Part shown: piece by piece, positions 1-11,410 of the stretch
Position numbering within the stretch: position 1 is the first letter of the stretch
Layout of the letters: each line of letters starts with the position of its first letter
Assembly (NCBI GenBank): GCA_946811185.2
Contig: OX328101.1
Coordinates: 27,450,122-27,514,121, forward strand
From: Hippopus hippopus
Lineage: Eukaryota > Mollusca > Bivalvia > Cardiida > Cardiidae
DNA: 64,000 nucleotides
Direction: 5' to 3'
Position numbers and translations under genes: made by a program
Notes under the pieces: model-generated
Told to the model about the DNA's origin: nothing
Databases searched by the model: none
The model's input: the letters and a program-made list of their open reading frames with translations, nothing else

Positions 1-194
1 TCATGAGCCCTTTTACACAGGACTCATAAAACACAGGAATTATTGCGTGTTAAAGGGCTAAAAAAAGAAAAATTCTCAAAAATTCGCCCAAATTAACTTT
101 GTATGACACAAAATTCAAGGGTCAAATACAGGTCATGTTTGAACAAACCATAAGGCATTCCAAATACTGATTACATGTATCTGTAACAGTTCTG

Positions 195-262
195 CTAAAT
201 AGCCCCCCAAGGCTGGGATTGAACCCAGAATCTTCAGGTCCCACATTGCTACAAAAGCTAGC
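195..262 (-). repeat. tRNA-derived SINE head fragment
   Basis: On the minus strand a box-A-like GAGCTAGC stretch is followed about 35 bases later by a box-B-like GGGTTCAATCCC. This is the promoter layout of tRNA-derived SINEs. The cloverleaf cannot be completed, so a real tRNA gene is unlikely. Confidence 0.4.
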
Positions 263-670
263 TCTATAACAAGACAGTTTAAGTATTCCCTTATACAAAC
301 ACAATTTACATCAATCTGTGGGATAGACCAGTATACAACATATCCATGTCTGGTCATGGCATCCGACAACTGGATCTTCAGAAAATTTTGTTTAGGGTTT
401 ATTTTAACACTTAAAAGTGTAAATACCAGATACTCTGTGTTAATAATCCTGAAGGAAATAGGCAATTTAAAGCATTATGAGACAGAGACAAAATTCTGGT
501 AAGCAGTATTTTAAGGAAATAGGCAGTTGAAGGCATTATGGGACAAAGACAAAATTCTGGTAAGCAATATTTTTTTTTAAGTATTTTCTCCTGTTCCAAT
601 AGTGTTTTCAATTATACAGGTGAACTTCAGTTCATTTACAGGTATCATTTTCTGTTGTCTGCAGATGCAT
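263..670. other. Non-coding stretch, no gene seen
   Basis: Contains a short direct repeat (AGGAAATAGGCA with GGCATTATG, near 454–480 and 513–540) separated by about 60 bases. I see no coding exon with plausible splice sites. Confidence 0.4.
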
Positions 671-893
671 TTAACTCTTTCCATACTATAGGCAACACCA
701 GAAGCTTTTGTGGACAGTGTAGATCAAGATCAGACTGCATAGAACATGCAGTCTGATCTCTGATCTCCACTGTTCACTGCTATATTGTAGATTATGACCG
801 AATTGTTTCTTGATCTTGCAGAAGAAATGTATTTTTAGCCTTTGAGACAATGCAATTAATTTGTTTAGTAGTGAAAGAGTTAAAGTGTCTAAA
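671..893. mobile_element. HpD MITE, TTAA-flanked, internal palindrome
   Basis: Starts TTAACTCTTTC and ends GAAAGAGTTAA, so it is bounded by TTAA with inverted termini. Around 715–775 is an imperfect palindrome built on AGATCAGACTGCA and TGCAGTCTGATC. The same palindrome recurs at about 4.7, 21.0, 21.7, 27.3, 40.2 and 60.3 kb, which defines the family. It is too short to code; TTAA targets suggest piggyBac-type mobilisation (inference). Confidence 0.7.
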
Positions 894-1045
894 ACTTGTC
901 ATATGGGAAGGAATGAACAATGAAACGGCATCAATTTGATTACCATATCTGATTAAAAAACAAGATGTAACTTATGCATAGATGTCCGACGTAGACTAAC
1001 CTGAACAACCTTACAAAAATTAACACCATCTAAATGTGGATCTGG

Positions 1046-1260
1046 GGTCCTGCATGGCTCACTAGTAAAGTGTAGGACTTGTTACCTGATGGCCCAGCCC
1101 CATTGGATGCACAATGTTTTTCTGCAAGAGTGCCCTTAGGCAAGACAATGCAGAGCCCTAGCCTAGTACTACTAAAACCCAGACATACAGAAATAAGCTA
1201 GCTGTAGCAGTCATATGACTGAAATAATGTTGAAAGTGACAGTAAACATTATTCAGTTAA
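1046..1260 (+). repeat. Degenerate tRNA-derived SINE
   Basis: A box-A-like head (GGCTCACTAGTAAAG) is followed by a body ending in CTGAAATAATGTTGAAAGTG. That tail resembles the SINE at 18.72–18.85 kb and the fuller SINEs at 50.8 and 63.7 kb. Confidence 0.5.
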
Positions 1261-1389
1261 TCAAACGTGGATCTAACATTGGCCTGCAAGGTTAACCTTA
1301 ATCTAACATTTCTGTCAGCCTCACAAAATGTAGCTGTTAAGTTTATGAAAACATTGGTAGACCAACAGATTTTCAGTTTTCATTCTTAC

Positions 1390-1618
1390 TTAACTCTTTA
1401 CCACACAATCCCGAGTGTTAACAACCGTGTGAAAGAAGCCCTTTGAAAACATTGTGGGAAATGGAGAAAATGCTGGTAACCTGCATTTTCTCCTTTTCCC
1501 ACAATGTTTTCTACCGTATTAAACACATATTCCATCATTTGAGCGACATTAGAACTGTCGTCTGCAAATGCTTTCGGTTTGGACATGTCCAAAATTTCAT
1601 TGTGTGGTAAAGAGTTAA
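1390..1618. mobile_element. HpA MITE copy
   Basis: Bounded by TTAA at both ends, with termini TTAACTCTTTACCA and TGGTAAAGAGTTAA. The centre (about 1445–1512) is the family palindrome, here with a few mismatches. Length is 229 bp, typical of intact copies. Confidence 0.85.
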
Positions 1619-3307
1619 GTCATTTTCCCCCATCCCATAACACCATTAAGGATACAAGGTACCGTGAGTGTGGCTATATTATCCCATTTTGAAGGATGTT
1701 CAGAAAAAACTTTTGAAATAACTTGACCAATTGGCTGAGGTGTTTTTTTTTGTCTGAGACTTTGCTTTAAATCAGATTGAAAATATTAACAGCTCAGCCT
1801 TGGGTTTGTAAACATGTGAGCTTACATAGATAAACAAGACATGATGACTATAACTTTCTTTTCTATAGCATTTTAAGCATTTCTAAATTCATCGTTATTC
1901 ATCATTATGCAAGACTCGTTTAAAAGATTGAAACTTCTGTACTCAGACATAAAGGTTTTGATTTTTACAGTAGCATTTTACAATTCTAGCCTAAACACAA
2001 CAATTTCTAAACTTTTATATGGTTGGTATAATCATATAGACTGAACAATTCAAATCTAAAACAGTGTGCCTATAAGAATGGAATTTTACTATGTTAGGCA
2101 GTCCGATCTTACTCTACCGGTACACTTGTTACATACTATATAGACTGTCCTCATTCTGAGGTATAAAGCATGCATTGTTTTGACACTAGTATGGTTTAGT
2201 TAAAAAAAAAAAACATACAGGAGTCCTCTCAGGGAAAAAGAAACAGTGGTATTTTGTATGTAAGTTCTTACTGAAAGCACACTGTCTTTTCCATAACTCT
2301 AACACATAGGAATCCTTTCAAGGGTTTCTCCTAATTACTACACAACTTCAAACTATTAATTTCAAAATGAAATACAAAATCTAACTAGAAACAATAATTT
2401 GATTGTTGAGGTACAATGATTTCTTCTTTCCTTTCAAAAGAATGCTCTTGGTTTCATTCCTGAACTCAAATATGTTTTGTAATAGTCTGAAAGGTGAAAA
2501 CTAAGTGATGTGTTCAGTTATTTCTAAGATTTAGACCATGTGTAATTCATGAATATTGAATGTACCTTTCTTCTATAAGATAAATGAAAATTTACCTTGT
2601 ATCTTCATGAAGAAACAAGTCAAGAAAATAATGATTTTACAAAAGAAAGTAAGGTCAACTCATGCAGTGGCACAAAATATGAAAATGATTTAAGTACCTT
2701 CAAGAATAATTTTATGGTTGACTGATTTCTGGTGTTTACAATAGTGTCATCACTGTTTCAGTCTTACAGTGACAACAATTCATCTATTTGTGTACCTTTT
2801 GGGTTTTACTAGGGCTAGGCTGGTTCTCTGCAGTGTCTTGTCTATGGGCATTCTAAAAAATCCTAGCATCTTGAAGAGGATAGAGCCTGTGATAATCCAT
2901 AAGTGGTCAATACTGGTCAATAGTGGTCGACTTGTAGAGGTCATTTGGAAATTTTAATGGCCAGATGAGTTTTAAAATGGCAGTTATGCTAATTTGTGGA
3001 TGATTTGTTGTGTGGATTTTTTTTCCTTTGATAAGTTGATTTCATCAATGTGAAAGAGAGGAGTGGAAAAACTGTTTTGTCCCTGCGAAGGGTACTCACC
3101 AGCTGGCCTTTGCCACTTTTCCAAACTGTGTAGAAGTTCCTAATAAGGTCTTTAGGTTTCATGTTTGACACCTTAAGTAATTGTTTGATTATAAGATACA
3201 TGTACTATCATGACTGCATATAAGTCATTATTTCACGCTTTGGGAATAAAGCCTGGTGTCAAGGATAATACCCCAAATAAGGACACATGGTTTGTCCCTT
3301 TGGTAAT
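1619..3307. other. Gene-free stretch
   Basis: A+T-rich sequence with no exon, long ORF or complete repeat that I can support. The short ORFs lack splice-site or codon support. Confidence 0.4.
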
Positions 3308-3536
3308 TTAACTCTTTACCAAACGACAAAATTGTAGACTGGTCAAAATTGAAAGCATTTGCAGACGACAAAATAAATGTGATTGAAAAATTTAAATTTG
3401 GTTTGGGAAGGGTAGAAAACATTGTGGGAAAAGGAGAAAATGCAGGTTACCAGCATTTTCTCCTTTTCCCACAATGTTTTCAAACGGCTTCTTACTCAGG
3501 GTCATTAAAAGTCGGGATTGTGTGGTAAAGAGTTAA
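3308..3536. mobile_element. HpA MITE copy
   Basis: TTAACTCTTTACCA at the left and TGGTAAAGAGTTAA at the right, with TTAA at both ends. The central palindrome at about 3417–3483 is almost perfect. Length 229 bp. Confidence 0.88.
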
Positions 3537-4545
3537 GCCACACCCAAATGGGGGTAGAAAGGGACAACTTTTAAAGCTTTAACTGTTTTGACAGCAATTT
3601 AAAGGTGTAGGTAGACACTTAAATGTACTTCAACAACATTGATGTATCCTTAACTATTGTTTATTTAATCAGTTAGTGCCTTCTTCATGTGTACCTCAAT
3701 ATTCCTAAAGATTAATGACAAACCTGTATATTTCACATGTTTGCCTATGTATGGCTGTTTTTTTCTGCAATTCAACATGAAAATTATATATTAGCTGCTT
3801 TTTTTATGCTACCTTTGAACTTTTATGACCAAAGACTGTGTTAAATTATCTATATTTTTAAAACCTAAGTGTGTTTGTGGTGAGAGAGAGAGAGAGGAAG
3901 AGGGAGAGAGAGAGTGTGTGTAGAACTATAAACATTATCTAACCTGTAAGGAATGATGATAGACAAAAATTTTTTGCTTGAAAAGAACCGACCTCTATGC
4001 AGGTTCAATAAGGAAAGTCATTCCGACAACCTCTTCAGTTGACCAGCAATACTGTCTTTTGAATTATGATCAAATAAAAAAAGACCTTTTTAATAAAAAC
4101 TATGATACTGATGATAATATATAATAAACCTTCATGTACAGGATGTAAGAGGACAGCTTTTAATATTAATTTAGAAACCAGACAGGTATGTAAGCCAGTG
4201 ATATAATCAATGAAATCAACCACTCCAATCGACCAATTGTGAACAGTATTGACCATTTATAACCGGTTAAAACTGCCAGCCTGGTCAATACTCATATTGA
4301 CCTGCTCTTTGCCAACCTTGCACACTATATTACTAAATCATTGCAGGGATATGTGCAAAAAATACCTGATGTAGCATTATGAGATATTTGAAATTAATAA
4401 TTAAACTGGATAAGGGTTATTCATTACATCCAATGCATTTTTGAGTGAATCCAATGGTCTAAAAAAAAGAATTAAAATCATCACTCATCACCTGGCAGAA
4501 CATAGTCCTTTTTTTATATGTGTGAATCCAAGCCCTTGGTGAAGG
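3537..4545. other. Gene-free stretch with GA microsatellite
   Basis: No coding exon seen. It contains the GA-rich simple repeat at 3880–3914 and otherwise A+T-rich unique-looking sequence. Confidence 0.4.
3880..3914 (+). repeat. GA-rich microsatellite
   Basis: A run of GAGA dinucleotides with small interruptions, ending in a short GT run. Confidence 0.8.
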
Positions 4546-4813
4546 TACTTTAGCAGCCAGAATGGATCAAGATCACACTCAGTGTGACAAGTTGCCATGC
4601 AGAGTAAAAAATGACCTTAACATAACTAAAATGAAACTTTCAAGTTGAATTTACAAATCCAATTGTTGCTATTTTGAAATTATTCTTTGGGGAAAAATAC
4701 TTTCTTACCAGGCAGTATGGATCAAAGATCAGACTGCCCTTTCTGTGCAATCTGATCTTAATCAACACTGTCTGCAAAAGGTCCTTGAGTAGCACTTTGC
4801 AGCCTAAAGGTTA
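4546..4813. mobile_element. Diverged HpD MITE remnant
   Basis: Carries GGATCAAGATCACACTC at about 4564 and GGATCAAAGATCAGACTG at about 4709, then GCAATCTGATCTTAATC. These match the HpD palindrome words. The termini are eroded, so boundaries are approximate. Confidence 0.45.
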
Positions 4814-5495
4814 ATAGCATTGGGTCACTCTATAAAAGTTTAAAAACTATAGGCATACTTTCATGCTAAGGTTTGAATTACATAAAACACAGTCACCGTC
4901 TTAAATATGGGTTGAGCAGCAGTTCATAATAAGAATTTATAAGTAAAAATAGTGATATAACATGCTCTGTACATGCACTTCTAATTTACAGGATCAAAAA
5001 TATATCAAAGATTTCAAATCTATATGTCTAAATAGAAAGACGTACAGATGCATTCCTGTGGATCCTTTATCATAAATTTATCTGCAAATTCAGCATTTTT
5101 TTTTTTGCTGAAATGTCACAAAATGAAATTCAAGGTATCAGAAGGACTATAAATGGAGTTTTACATCTTGAAGACAAATTGTAAGCCTGTCTGAGTCTCT
5201 GAGGCTTCAAGTTAGTGGATGTCTAGTTCACTGATAAAGACACGATTTTCCATCAAAAACCTTCAGTATAAATTCGTGTCCCGGGTTCGTACTTGATCGG
5301 GGCCGAAATATTTCTTACCTCCGATAAGAAGAGAGAAATCTTGGTTCCAAGCTTTTCCAATGCAGTCTTGCATAAATCAAACATGATGTTTTTTTTTTTG
5401 ATAGACTGCACGATCTCCATTCCTTCAAACGTTCAGCAAAAATGTTTCAAACAATTCGGAAATTCATCGATACTGTACATAGCGTTATACGAGTG

Positions 5496-5782
5496 CATAG
5501 GGGTCCGTAGTTTGACTCCTGTCACCCGTAGTCTATATATTGTAAACAAGGGATTTAACTTTGTATAGACCGTTACTCGCCCCCCAATTACAAAAAACAA
5601 AGTATCTTTTCTACGCTAACAGTTATTCTCCTTATTCTTTCGACAACTGAGAGCTAAAACATTTTTCTACCAGAAAAACACAACTGTTTGTCAGTGGCTA
5701 ATGTAGTTTGGCTGCTACAGTACTTGGAACTTGTAAACTCGCTCAAAAATCTTCGCCATTGACAAGGGTTCGTACATTCGAC
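5496..5782. repeat. Left arm of a long inverted repeat
   Basis: Pairs with 6121–6407 as a reverse complement over about 287 bases at high identity (for example CATAGGGGTCCG against CGGACCCCTATG at the outer ends, and GGGTTCGTACA against TGTACGAACCC at the inner ends). The pair encloses a 338-bp centre. No ORF spans either arm. It could be a foldback transposon or two head-to-head copies of one promoter and leader. Confidence 0.85.
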
Positions 5783-6120
5783 ACTAACAGTCGCGCATAT
5801 CAACCAATGGAATTCCTCGTTCCAAACAGTGTCACGTGACAAACGATGTCATCAGCTGCACGAATTTTTTATTGGTTGAATGCGTGACTGTCACTACATC
5901 TCAACCAATCAAATTTCCCGTTCAAAACAGTGTAATATGACATAAGATGGCGGCAGCTGTACGAAATTTGCTTCTGGATCACAAATTCAACGAATTCTGA
6001 GGCGTTTCGTCGTTATGGAAGACAAAGACTATAGGTCTGTAATTTTTTGAAACATGTTTAAAGGGTGTGTACCGCTAATGCTGTGTTTCATTGGATCTAA
6101 AGTGCATTTTATATCTTGAA
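5783..6120. promoter_or_regulatory. Centre of inverted repeat: tandem CCAAT-box modules
   Basis: Two diverged tandem copies of a module of about 100 bp. Each has a CCAAT box (CAACCAATGG, CAACCAATCA), a CAGTGT word and a CAGCTGCACGAA/CAGCTGTACGAA end. The first also has an E-box-like CACGTGAC, and AAGATGGCGG (YY1-like) occurs near 5944. The layout resembles a bidirectional promoter flanked by duplicated leaders; promoter function is inferred only. Confidence 0.35.
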
Positions 6121-6407
6121 AGTCGGATGTACGAACCCTTGTCAATGGCGCAGATTTTTGAGCGAGCTTACAAGTTCGAGCGACCGTAGCAGCCAGACTG
6201 CATTAGCCACTGACAAACAGTTGTGTTTTTCTGGTAGAAAAATGTTTTAGCTCTCAGTTGTCGAAAGAATAAGGAGAATAACTGTTAGTGTAGAAAAGAT
6301 ACATTGTTTTTTGTAATCGGGGGCGAGTAACGGTCTGTACAAAGTTAAATCCCTTGTTTACAATATATAGTCTACGGGTGACAGGAGTCAAACTACGGAC
6401 CCCTATG
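6121..6407. repeat. Right arm of a long inverted repeat
   Basis: Reverse-complement partner of 5496–5782, differing by scattered substitutions and small indels. Identity is high enough to suggest either recent origin or gene conversion between the arms. Confidence 0.85.
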
Positions 6408-7311
6408 TAGGCCTACGAGTGGTGGTTACTAGGTCGACTTTATAGGTTCTGTGTATTCGTTATCGACAGGGCTTTAGATTATTTATGGCCAATTTCTAGC
6501 CGACTATCTGAACAGTTAAAGATATTTGATATAATACATAGTTGAAAATGTAATTTTATCGAGGAAAAACTGCTTAATCTCCTTGTTTATTTTGGCAACG
6601 GACGACACAAGTTGTGAATGAAAGTTCTTGAATGAAAACGACGGCAGTGTAAACAATGTTCATACGCTACATTTTGAAAAAAAAAACTTTGTTTCAGTAT
6701 TTAAAGTATTTAGATTGACAATTGTTTTAGTTTTGGCGAAATTTCGATAAAGAAATCAAACTTAATTTGTATGGTTTGTTCAGGGTCAGAGTTGATCTGA
6801 TTTGTAGAACTGCGTTGTTCGTCCTAATTATCAGCCATGCAAAACTGAAAGTAAGCGCGCATGAGTCGTTACGGATGATGTATTTGGTTCCGGTCAAAAC
6901 GATCACAGTAAGCGGATTTGCGATAGCAAATCCGCTAATAAAAAGCATTCACGGTGTATTCAGATTTTTCGGCGTGGCTGAATGCTCTGGCTTTTGGCCT
7001 ACTTCTTGGTGCTTGGAAAAGGTAAAAAAAATAGTAATTTGAGATTGGTAAAAATGTGCACATGTTTATTCGGCGGATCCCTGCTGCCATTATTGCTTTA
7101 TGAAACCACAAATTACAAGCGTTGCTACCGCTATTAGATACCCCTTCATTCACACTATGGCAAATTTATGTAATAGAGAATGATTCTCTTTTTTTTATTT
7201 GCAAATTTAATAAAGAGTTTCAATATTTATATTCCAGTATCTCTTACGCCGTCCATCTTTTAAAAGACATCTCTTGTTTCCAGTAGTTTTCATTATCTAA
7301 AACACAGAGCT
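6408..7311. other. Gene-free stretch with a small hairpin
   Basis: No exon recognised. A perfect small hairpin occurs near 6911–6936 (AGCGGATTTGC, loop GATA, GCAAATCCGCT). ORFs here are short on both strands and overlap this hairpin. Confidence 0.4.
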
Positions 7312-7376
7312 GTTGAAAACATCGTGGCAAAAGGAGAAAACTCAAATCAATTCCCTTTTGCTACAATATTTTCACA
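7312..7376. mobile_element. HpA MITE hairpin remnant
   Basis: GAAAACATCGTGGCAAAAGG followed by CCCTTTTGCTACAATATTTTC is the HpA palindrome with a deleted tip. No TTAA termini are recognisable. Confidence 0.5.
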
Positions 7377-7405
7377 CATACTCGTGTATCAATTTCTTTG
7401 ACATT

Positions 7406-7680
7406 GAATGATTGATTGATTGATCGACTGTATCTTGTTTTACGCCGTCTTCAACATTATATTAGTTATATTGCGGCTGCCAGTGCACCTCTCCTTGCTT
7501 TCCTGGAGTTTCTTTTACAAGTACTTAGCTTAAAATTCTTTATAAGCCTCTGGCTGCTTTCCCACATAAGCATCGTCTAAACTGATCAGCAATAAGAGAG
7601 GAGCCGGGGATTTGTGCCCGCGACCCCCTGTCTTCTAGTCCTGTGGCTACCGACTGCGCTATCGGGACTCAGCCCTTTCG
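7406..7680 (-). repeat. tRNA-derived SINE
   Basis: Read on the minus strand, a box-A-like GATAGCGCAGTCGGTAG is followed by a box-B-like GGGCACAAATCC. The element ends in an ATCA-type tail (GATTGATTGATTGATCG on the plus strand) after GGCGTAAAAC. The full head–body–tail structure supports a SINE rather than a tRNA gene. Confidence 0.7.
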
Positions 7681-7828
7681 CATATACTCATGTTTGAATC
7701 CTTCGCGGTTTCATACAGTGTGATTAGTATTTTTTTATTATACCTCCATGACAACAAAAAAAATCTCTTCATTCCATAAATACATTCAACCCTGTAAAAT
7801 TCAAAAACGAGCTTTATTCAGAGTACAT

Positions 7829-8560
7829 GTACAGGGTGTCCCAGAATATATGTCCCAGTTTCAAAGCCCAATTTTGCTGGTAAATATTCAACATAATTAG
7901 ATAGCTCTATGTAGTATTATTAAAAACATCTAAAATTTATTATAGACAGTAATTTTAAGGACTAGGTTGCCTTCAATCCCTCATAACACATGCTCTACAT
8001 ATCCACCCATTTTCTGCTGTACGTGTCTGACACGACGTCAAAAATTGTTGACGACGTTCTGGCAGGTACTCTATGTAATCTTCTGTATTTTCCTACGAAT
8101 ATAGCAGTTCTGAGTTCAGTTAAATATGCTGGTTTATAATCATACTTCTTGTCTTTGATGAGTCCTCAAAGAAAAAAATCTAACGAGTTTAAATTGGGCC
8201 AGTGAGGTGGCCATTCCAGTGTGGTCTTCAATGAAATCAGCCTCCTTCCACAAGTATCGGTCAGAAAGTAATAGCAGCTCTACTTGTATGGGATGCTGCT
8301 TAATCTAGTTGAAAACAACAATCATTTAGGCTAAATATCGGTAGTGCTCAATGTGTTTATTTTCGGAATAGTATCGCATTCTACTTTATTATCCAAATCA
8401 CCCCACTCTAGATCGTGTCCCAACTGGAGCTATCAATTAACCCTATAGATATCCTCCTTTTCAAATATTTGATAAACACGAATTCTGTAGCACAGAAGAT
8501 ATATTTTTTTGTAGGTGTCCGTAATTTTACAGTGTGTTAATACGGACACTTGTCTTTTTC
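7829..8560 (-). pseudogene. Decayed Tc1/mariner-like transposase relic
   Basis: The left edge ACAGGGTGTCCCAGAATATA resembles a transposon terminus. On the minus strand the stretch around 8150–8230 reads as a degraded version of the catalytic block with the pattern W-P-x-x-S-P-D-L-x-P-L-D-F-F. It is followed by a block around 7990–8110 resembling the L-x-E-L-R…YLPER region of such transposases. Frameshifts and stops break every frame. Boundaries are approximate. Confidence 0.5.
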
Positions 8561-8583
8561 TTCTTTATTTTTCCTAATGTATA

Positions 8584-9893
8584 CGAGGGGTGATCAGAAA
8601 GAACGTGGACCAGTGCCTTTATCGGAATATTGTTATAAAAATCAACTTGGAATGTTTACTGTTTTTCAAAGTAACCTCCTTTGTGTTCTATGCACTTATT
8701 CATTCTTGATTCCCATGCGCGAAACACGTGCGCGAGCCCGTCACGTGACATCACTCTCAACGACCCGGTCATGGCATGGGTTAGCTCCTCTCTGCTCCCG
8801 TAGCGCGTGCCACGTAGAGAATCTTTCAAAACAGGAAATAGCCAAAAGTCACATGGGGCCAGGTCTGGACTATAGGCAGGATGGTCTAATGTTTCTATGT
8901 TTAGTTTTTTCAAAACTTCCTGTACAAGTTTGGCTTTGTGAGCGGGAGCATTATCTTGATGTAAAATGACGCCTCTCCATAGAAGTTCCGGCTGTTTTTT
9001 TCGGATGGCCTGTATTAAATTCATTCGAATAATGCTGGCATAATACTCAGCATTGACTGTAGTATGTATAGGTACAACATGATTTAGAAGAAAACGTTGA
9101 GAAGAGAAAAACATGATGCACATAACTTTACCAACAGACTTAGAAAGTTTGGCTTTAACAGGGGACGGCGATGTTGGATGTTTCCATACACTGCTTTGTT
9201 GTTTAGATTCGGGCTCGTAAAAGTGTACCCATGTTTCATCGCATGTCACAATACGATCAGTAAAGTTTGATCCTTCTTTCCTAATGCGTTCTAAAATTTC
9301 AGAACAAATTTCGACCCTAACCCCCATTTGCTCGGGCGTCAGTAGCCGAGGCACCCACCTTGCACAAACACGCGACATTCCAAGTTTGTCAGTTAAAATC
9401 TCCTGTGCACTTCCATAGGAAATGCTAAATGTGTCAGCTATTTCCCTGACAGTAACTCGACGATCTTGCTTTACATGCTGCTGCACATCCGCGATAGTTT
9501 TGTCCGTTACTGATGTTGATGGACGGCCAGATTTAGGGTCATTTTCAACGGTTTCGCGTCCTTCTCTAAATCGTCCAATCCATTTACAAATACTGAGACC
9601 CCATAAACTTTATCTAAATCGGCCTTAATTTCCGATGAAGACTTTCCGAGTTTAACGTAAAACTTTATAATTACTCTCTGCTCAAATAAAACGTCATCCG
9701 ACATTGTGAACCGCTAACGCAGTATGTGATGTCATTGAAATGACGTCACTCTTTTCTTATTTACCTATGACGTCATTTAAACGCTTGAGTAAGTAACCAG
9801 GTAATTAATGTTCATCTGTGCAAATTTTTGTTATCTTAAGTAAAGTAGTTTTTGAAATAATCGGGTGGTCCGCGTTCTTTCTGATCCCCCACG
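8584..9893 (-). mobile_element. Mariner DNA transposon, nearly full length (1310 bp)
   Basis: Imperfect terminal inverted repeats of 28–29 bp face each other. The left one begins CGAGGGGTGATCAG at 8584, and the right one ends CTGATCCCCCACG at 9893; they differ by one indel and a few substitutions. Both ends are flanked by the TA dinucleotide expected of Tc1/mariner insertion. The internal transposase is on the minus strand. Length and structure fit a canonical mariner of about 1.3 kb. Confidence 0.92.
8656..9704 (-). pseudogene. Mariner transposase (DD34D), one frameshift
   Basis: The reading starts at the ATG at 9704 (MSDDVLFEQR) and stays open through the first helix-turn-helix region. It must then shift frame near 9580–9600. 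From there the frame is open to the stop at 8656. The downstream part shows a second HTH (VTVREIADTFSISYGSAQ) and the catalytic triad: D in TCDETWVHFYEP, D in HQDNAPAH and D in SPDLAPCDFWLFP. The last two are separated by exactly 34 residues, which marks mariner proper. Total length would be about 345 residues, the usual size. Apart from the one shift I see no stop, so this copy is young. It could be inactive, or the shift could be an assembly error. Confidence 0.9.
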
Positions 9894-10197
9894 TATTTTG
9901 CCATTATTTTGATGATTTCTTACTTTTCTTCAATCATTCCCATCACCCGAGGTATGCAGAATGGGTTGAGCAAGGGCGCATCACGTGTGACCTAAAATGT
10001 GCTTGCATCATCACATAAAATTAATCGTCATCAAAAATTGCACACTGACACAGACATGAGATGGGAGTGCTATAAATAGACTGTAGCAGGGATATTGGGA
10101 GTTAAAATACGCTCGGGGATTTTCCGAAATGTAGCGCGTGTCCGTAATTATACCTCTGTCCGTATTTACCCGGATTGACCCTAATCGATTTGAGAGG
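9894..10197. other. Gene-free stretch
   Basis: Nothing recognisable besides the flank of the mariner element. Confidence 0.3.
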
Positions 10198-10340
10198 TAC
10201 AATGGTCTACTGACATGCAGAAAATCTACTAATAGCAAAAAGTTTCAGCCCATGTCAGCTTGCGCAATCCGCGCAAGCTGACATGGGTAGATACTTTTTG
10301 TAGTTTCATTAAAACCTCTTTTCGCAGAGCGCAGCCCGTA
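10198..10340. mobile_element. HpC hairpin MITE fragment
   Basis: The family core TGTCAGCTTGCGCAATCCGC and its complement GCGCAAGCTGACATG form a strong palindrome at about 10252–10287. It is flanked by AGCAAAAAGTTTC and ending GCAGAGCGCAGCCCG. Left end lost. Confidence 0.6.
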
Positions 10341-10876
10341 TATAATATCCTCACAAATTACAAGTTGTTATGATGTTTTTTTCAAATACCGTAAACGTTG
10401 ACACATTTTTCACGACAATGTCCACCATTATTATCGTATGGTGGCAGGTATATAGATCTACCTCCATAATTTTGGCATGAATATCACATATAAAAAAACG
10501 ATCGATATATCTATATCGGACAGTGTAGATCTTGTATCGATTAGACTACCCATTCTTTGCAGGTCTGGTTTTGATCAACATATTTAGCAAAAAGCATCAG
10601 AATTCATACCAAATAGACTAATGGGCAATATTTTGTCATATTTAATCACATTATGCGAATATATAAAGTTCTTCAGTAATGCCTTTGTATGTTCATGTTA
10701 ATCATAATATCTATTTTTAGAAATTGATTAACGTCATGAGGTAGGGCCTATACATGTATTTTGAACATAACTGCATGTCGATATGCTGTGTTTTTAAAAA
10801 TATCTGATTTTGTGTACATATTTGATATAGACAGGATTTTACAGACAGGTGTAGATACATTATGATACCGAATATT

Positions 10877-11109
10877 TTAACTCTTTGCCAAACGAAAAAC
10901 TTTTCTACTTGTTCAAACTGAAAGCAATTGTAGACGACGATTTAAATGTAATCGTTAGTCAAATGAGAAACTTGTTTTCGTAGGGGGTAGAAAGCATTTT
11001 GGATAGATCTACAGGAGAAAATGGGGGTTACCACAACGTGTGACCAAAATGTTCATAAAAGTGTTTGTCTGCTAGAAGTGAAGTACGGGATAGACAGGTA
11101 AAGGGTTAG
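10877..11109. mobile_element. HpA MITE copy, diverged
   Basis: Left end TTAACTCTTTGCCA, right end GGTAAAGGGTTAG, so one TTAA has mutated. The central palindrome is partly destroyed. Confidence 0.65.
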
Positions 11110-11189
11110 ATCTATGTGACACATTTTAGGTGACTTTTTTTTTTCGCGATAATCATAGTGCTAAACATGATCTACGGGAAATAAAGTGT

Positions 11190-11410
11190 TTAAGGATAGG
11201 GCACCCTAACGGGATTCGTGTAACATTGCCTTTCATAGCTGAAAAAATCGTACGGATTCGGCTAAGACTTCAGTTAATCCGTAATCAATCGGCCGATAGA
11301 CGCTGCTTCCCCGCATCGATTACGGATTCCCCGAGTCTTGGCCGAATTCGTAAGATTTTGGCGGTGAAAGGCGATGTTACACGAATCCCATTAGGGTGCC
11401 CTATCCTTAA
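11190..11410. mobile_element. TTAA-flanked palindromic MITE (single copy here)
   Basis: The left end TTAAGGATAGGGCACCCTAA mirrors the right end TTAGGGTGCCCTATCCTTAA. The inverted similarity continues inward for about 75 bases through GGATTCGTGTAACAT and CCGAATTCGTAAG. Length 221 bp. It is unrelated in sequence to HpA or HpD but uses the same TTAA boundary. Confidence 0.8.

Noticed and set aside
8550..8969. 139-codon ORF on the plus strand
   Set aside because: It is the antisense of the mariner transposase and its terminus, without its own motifs.
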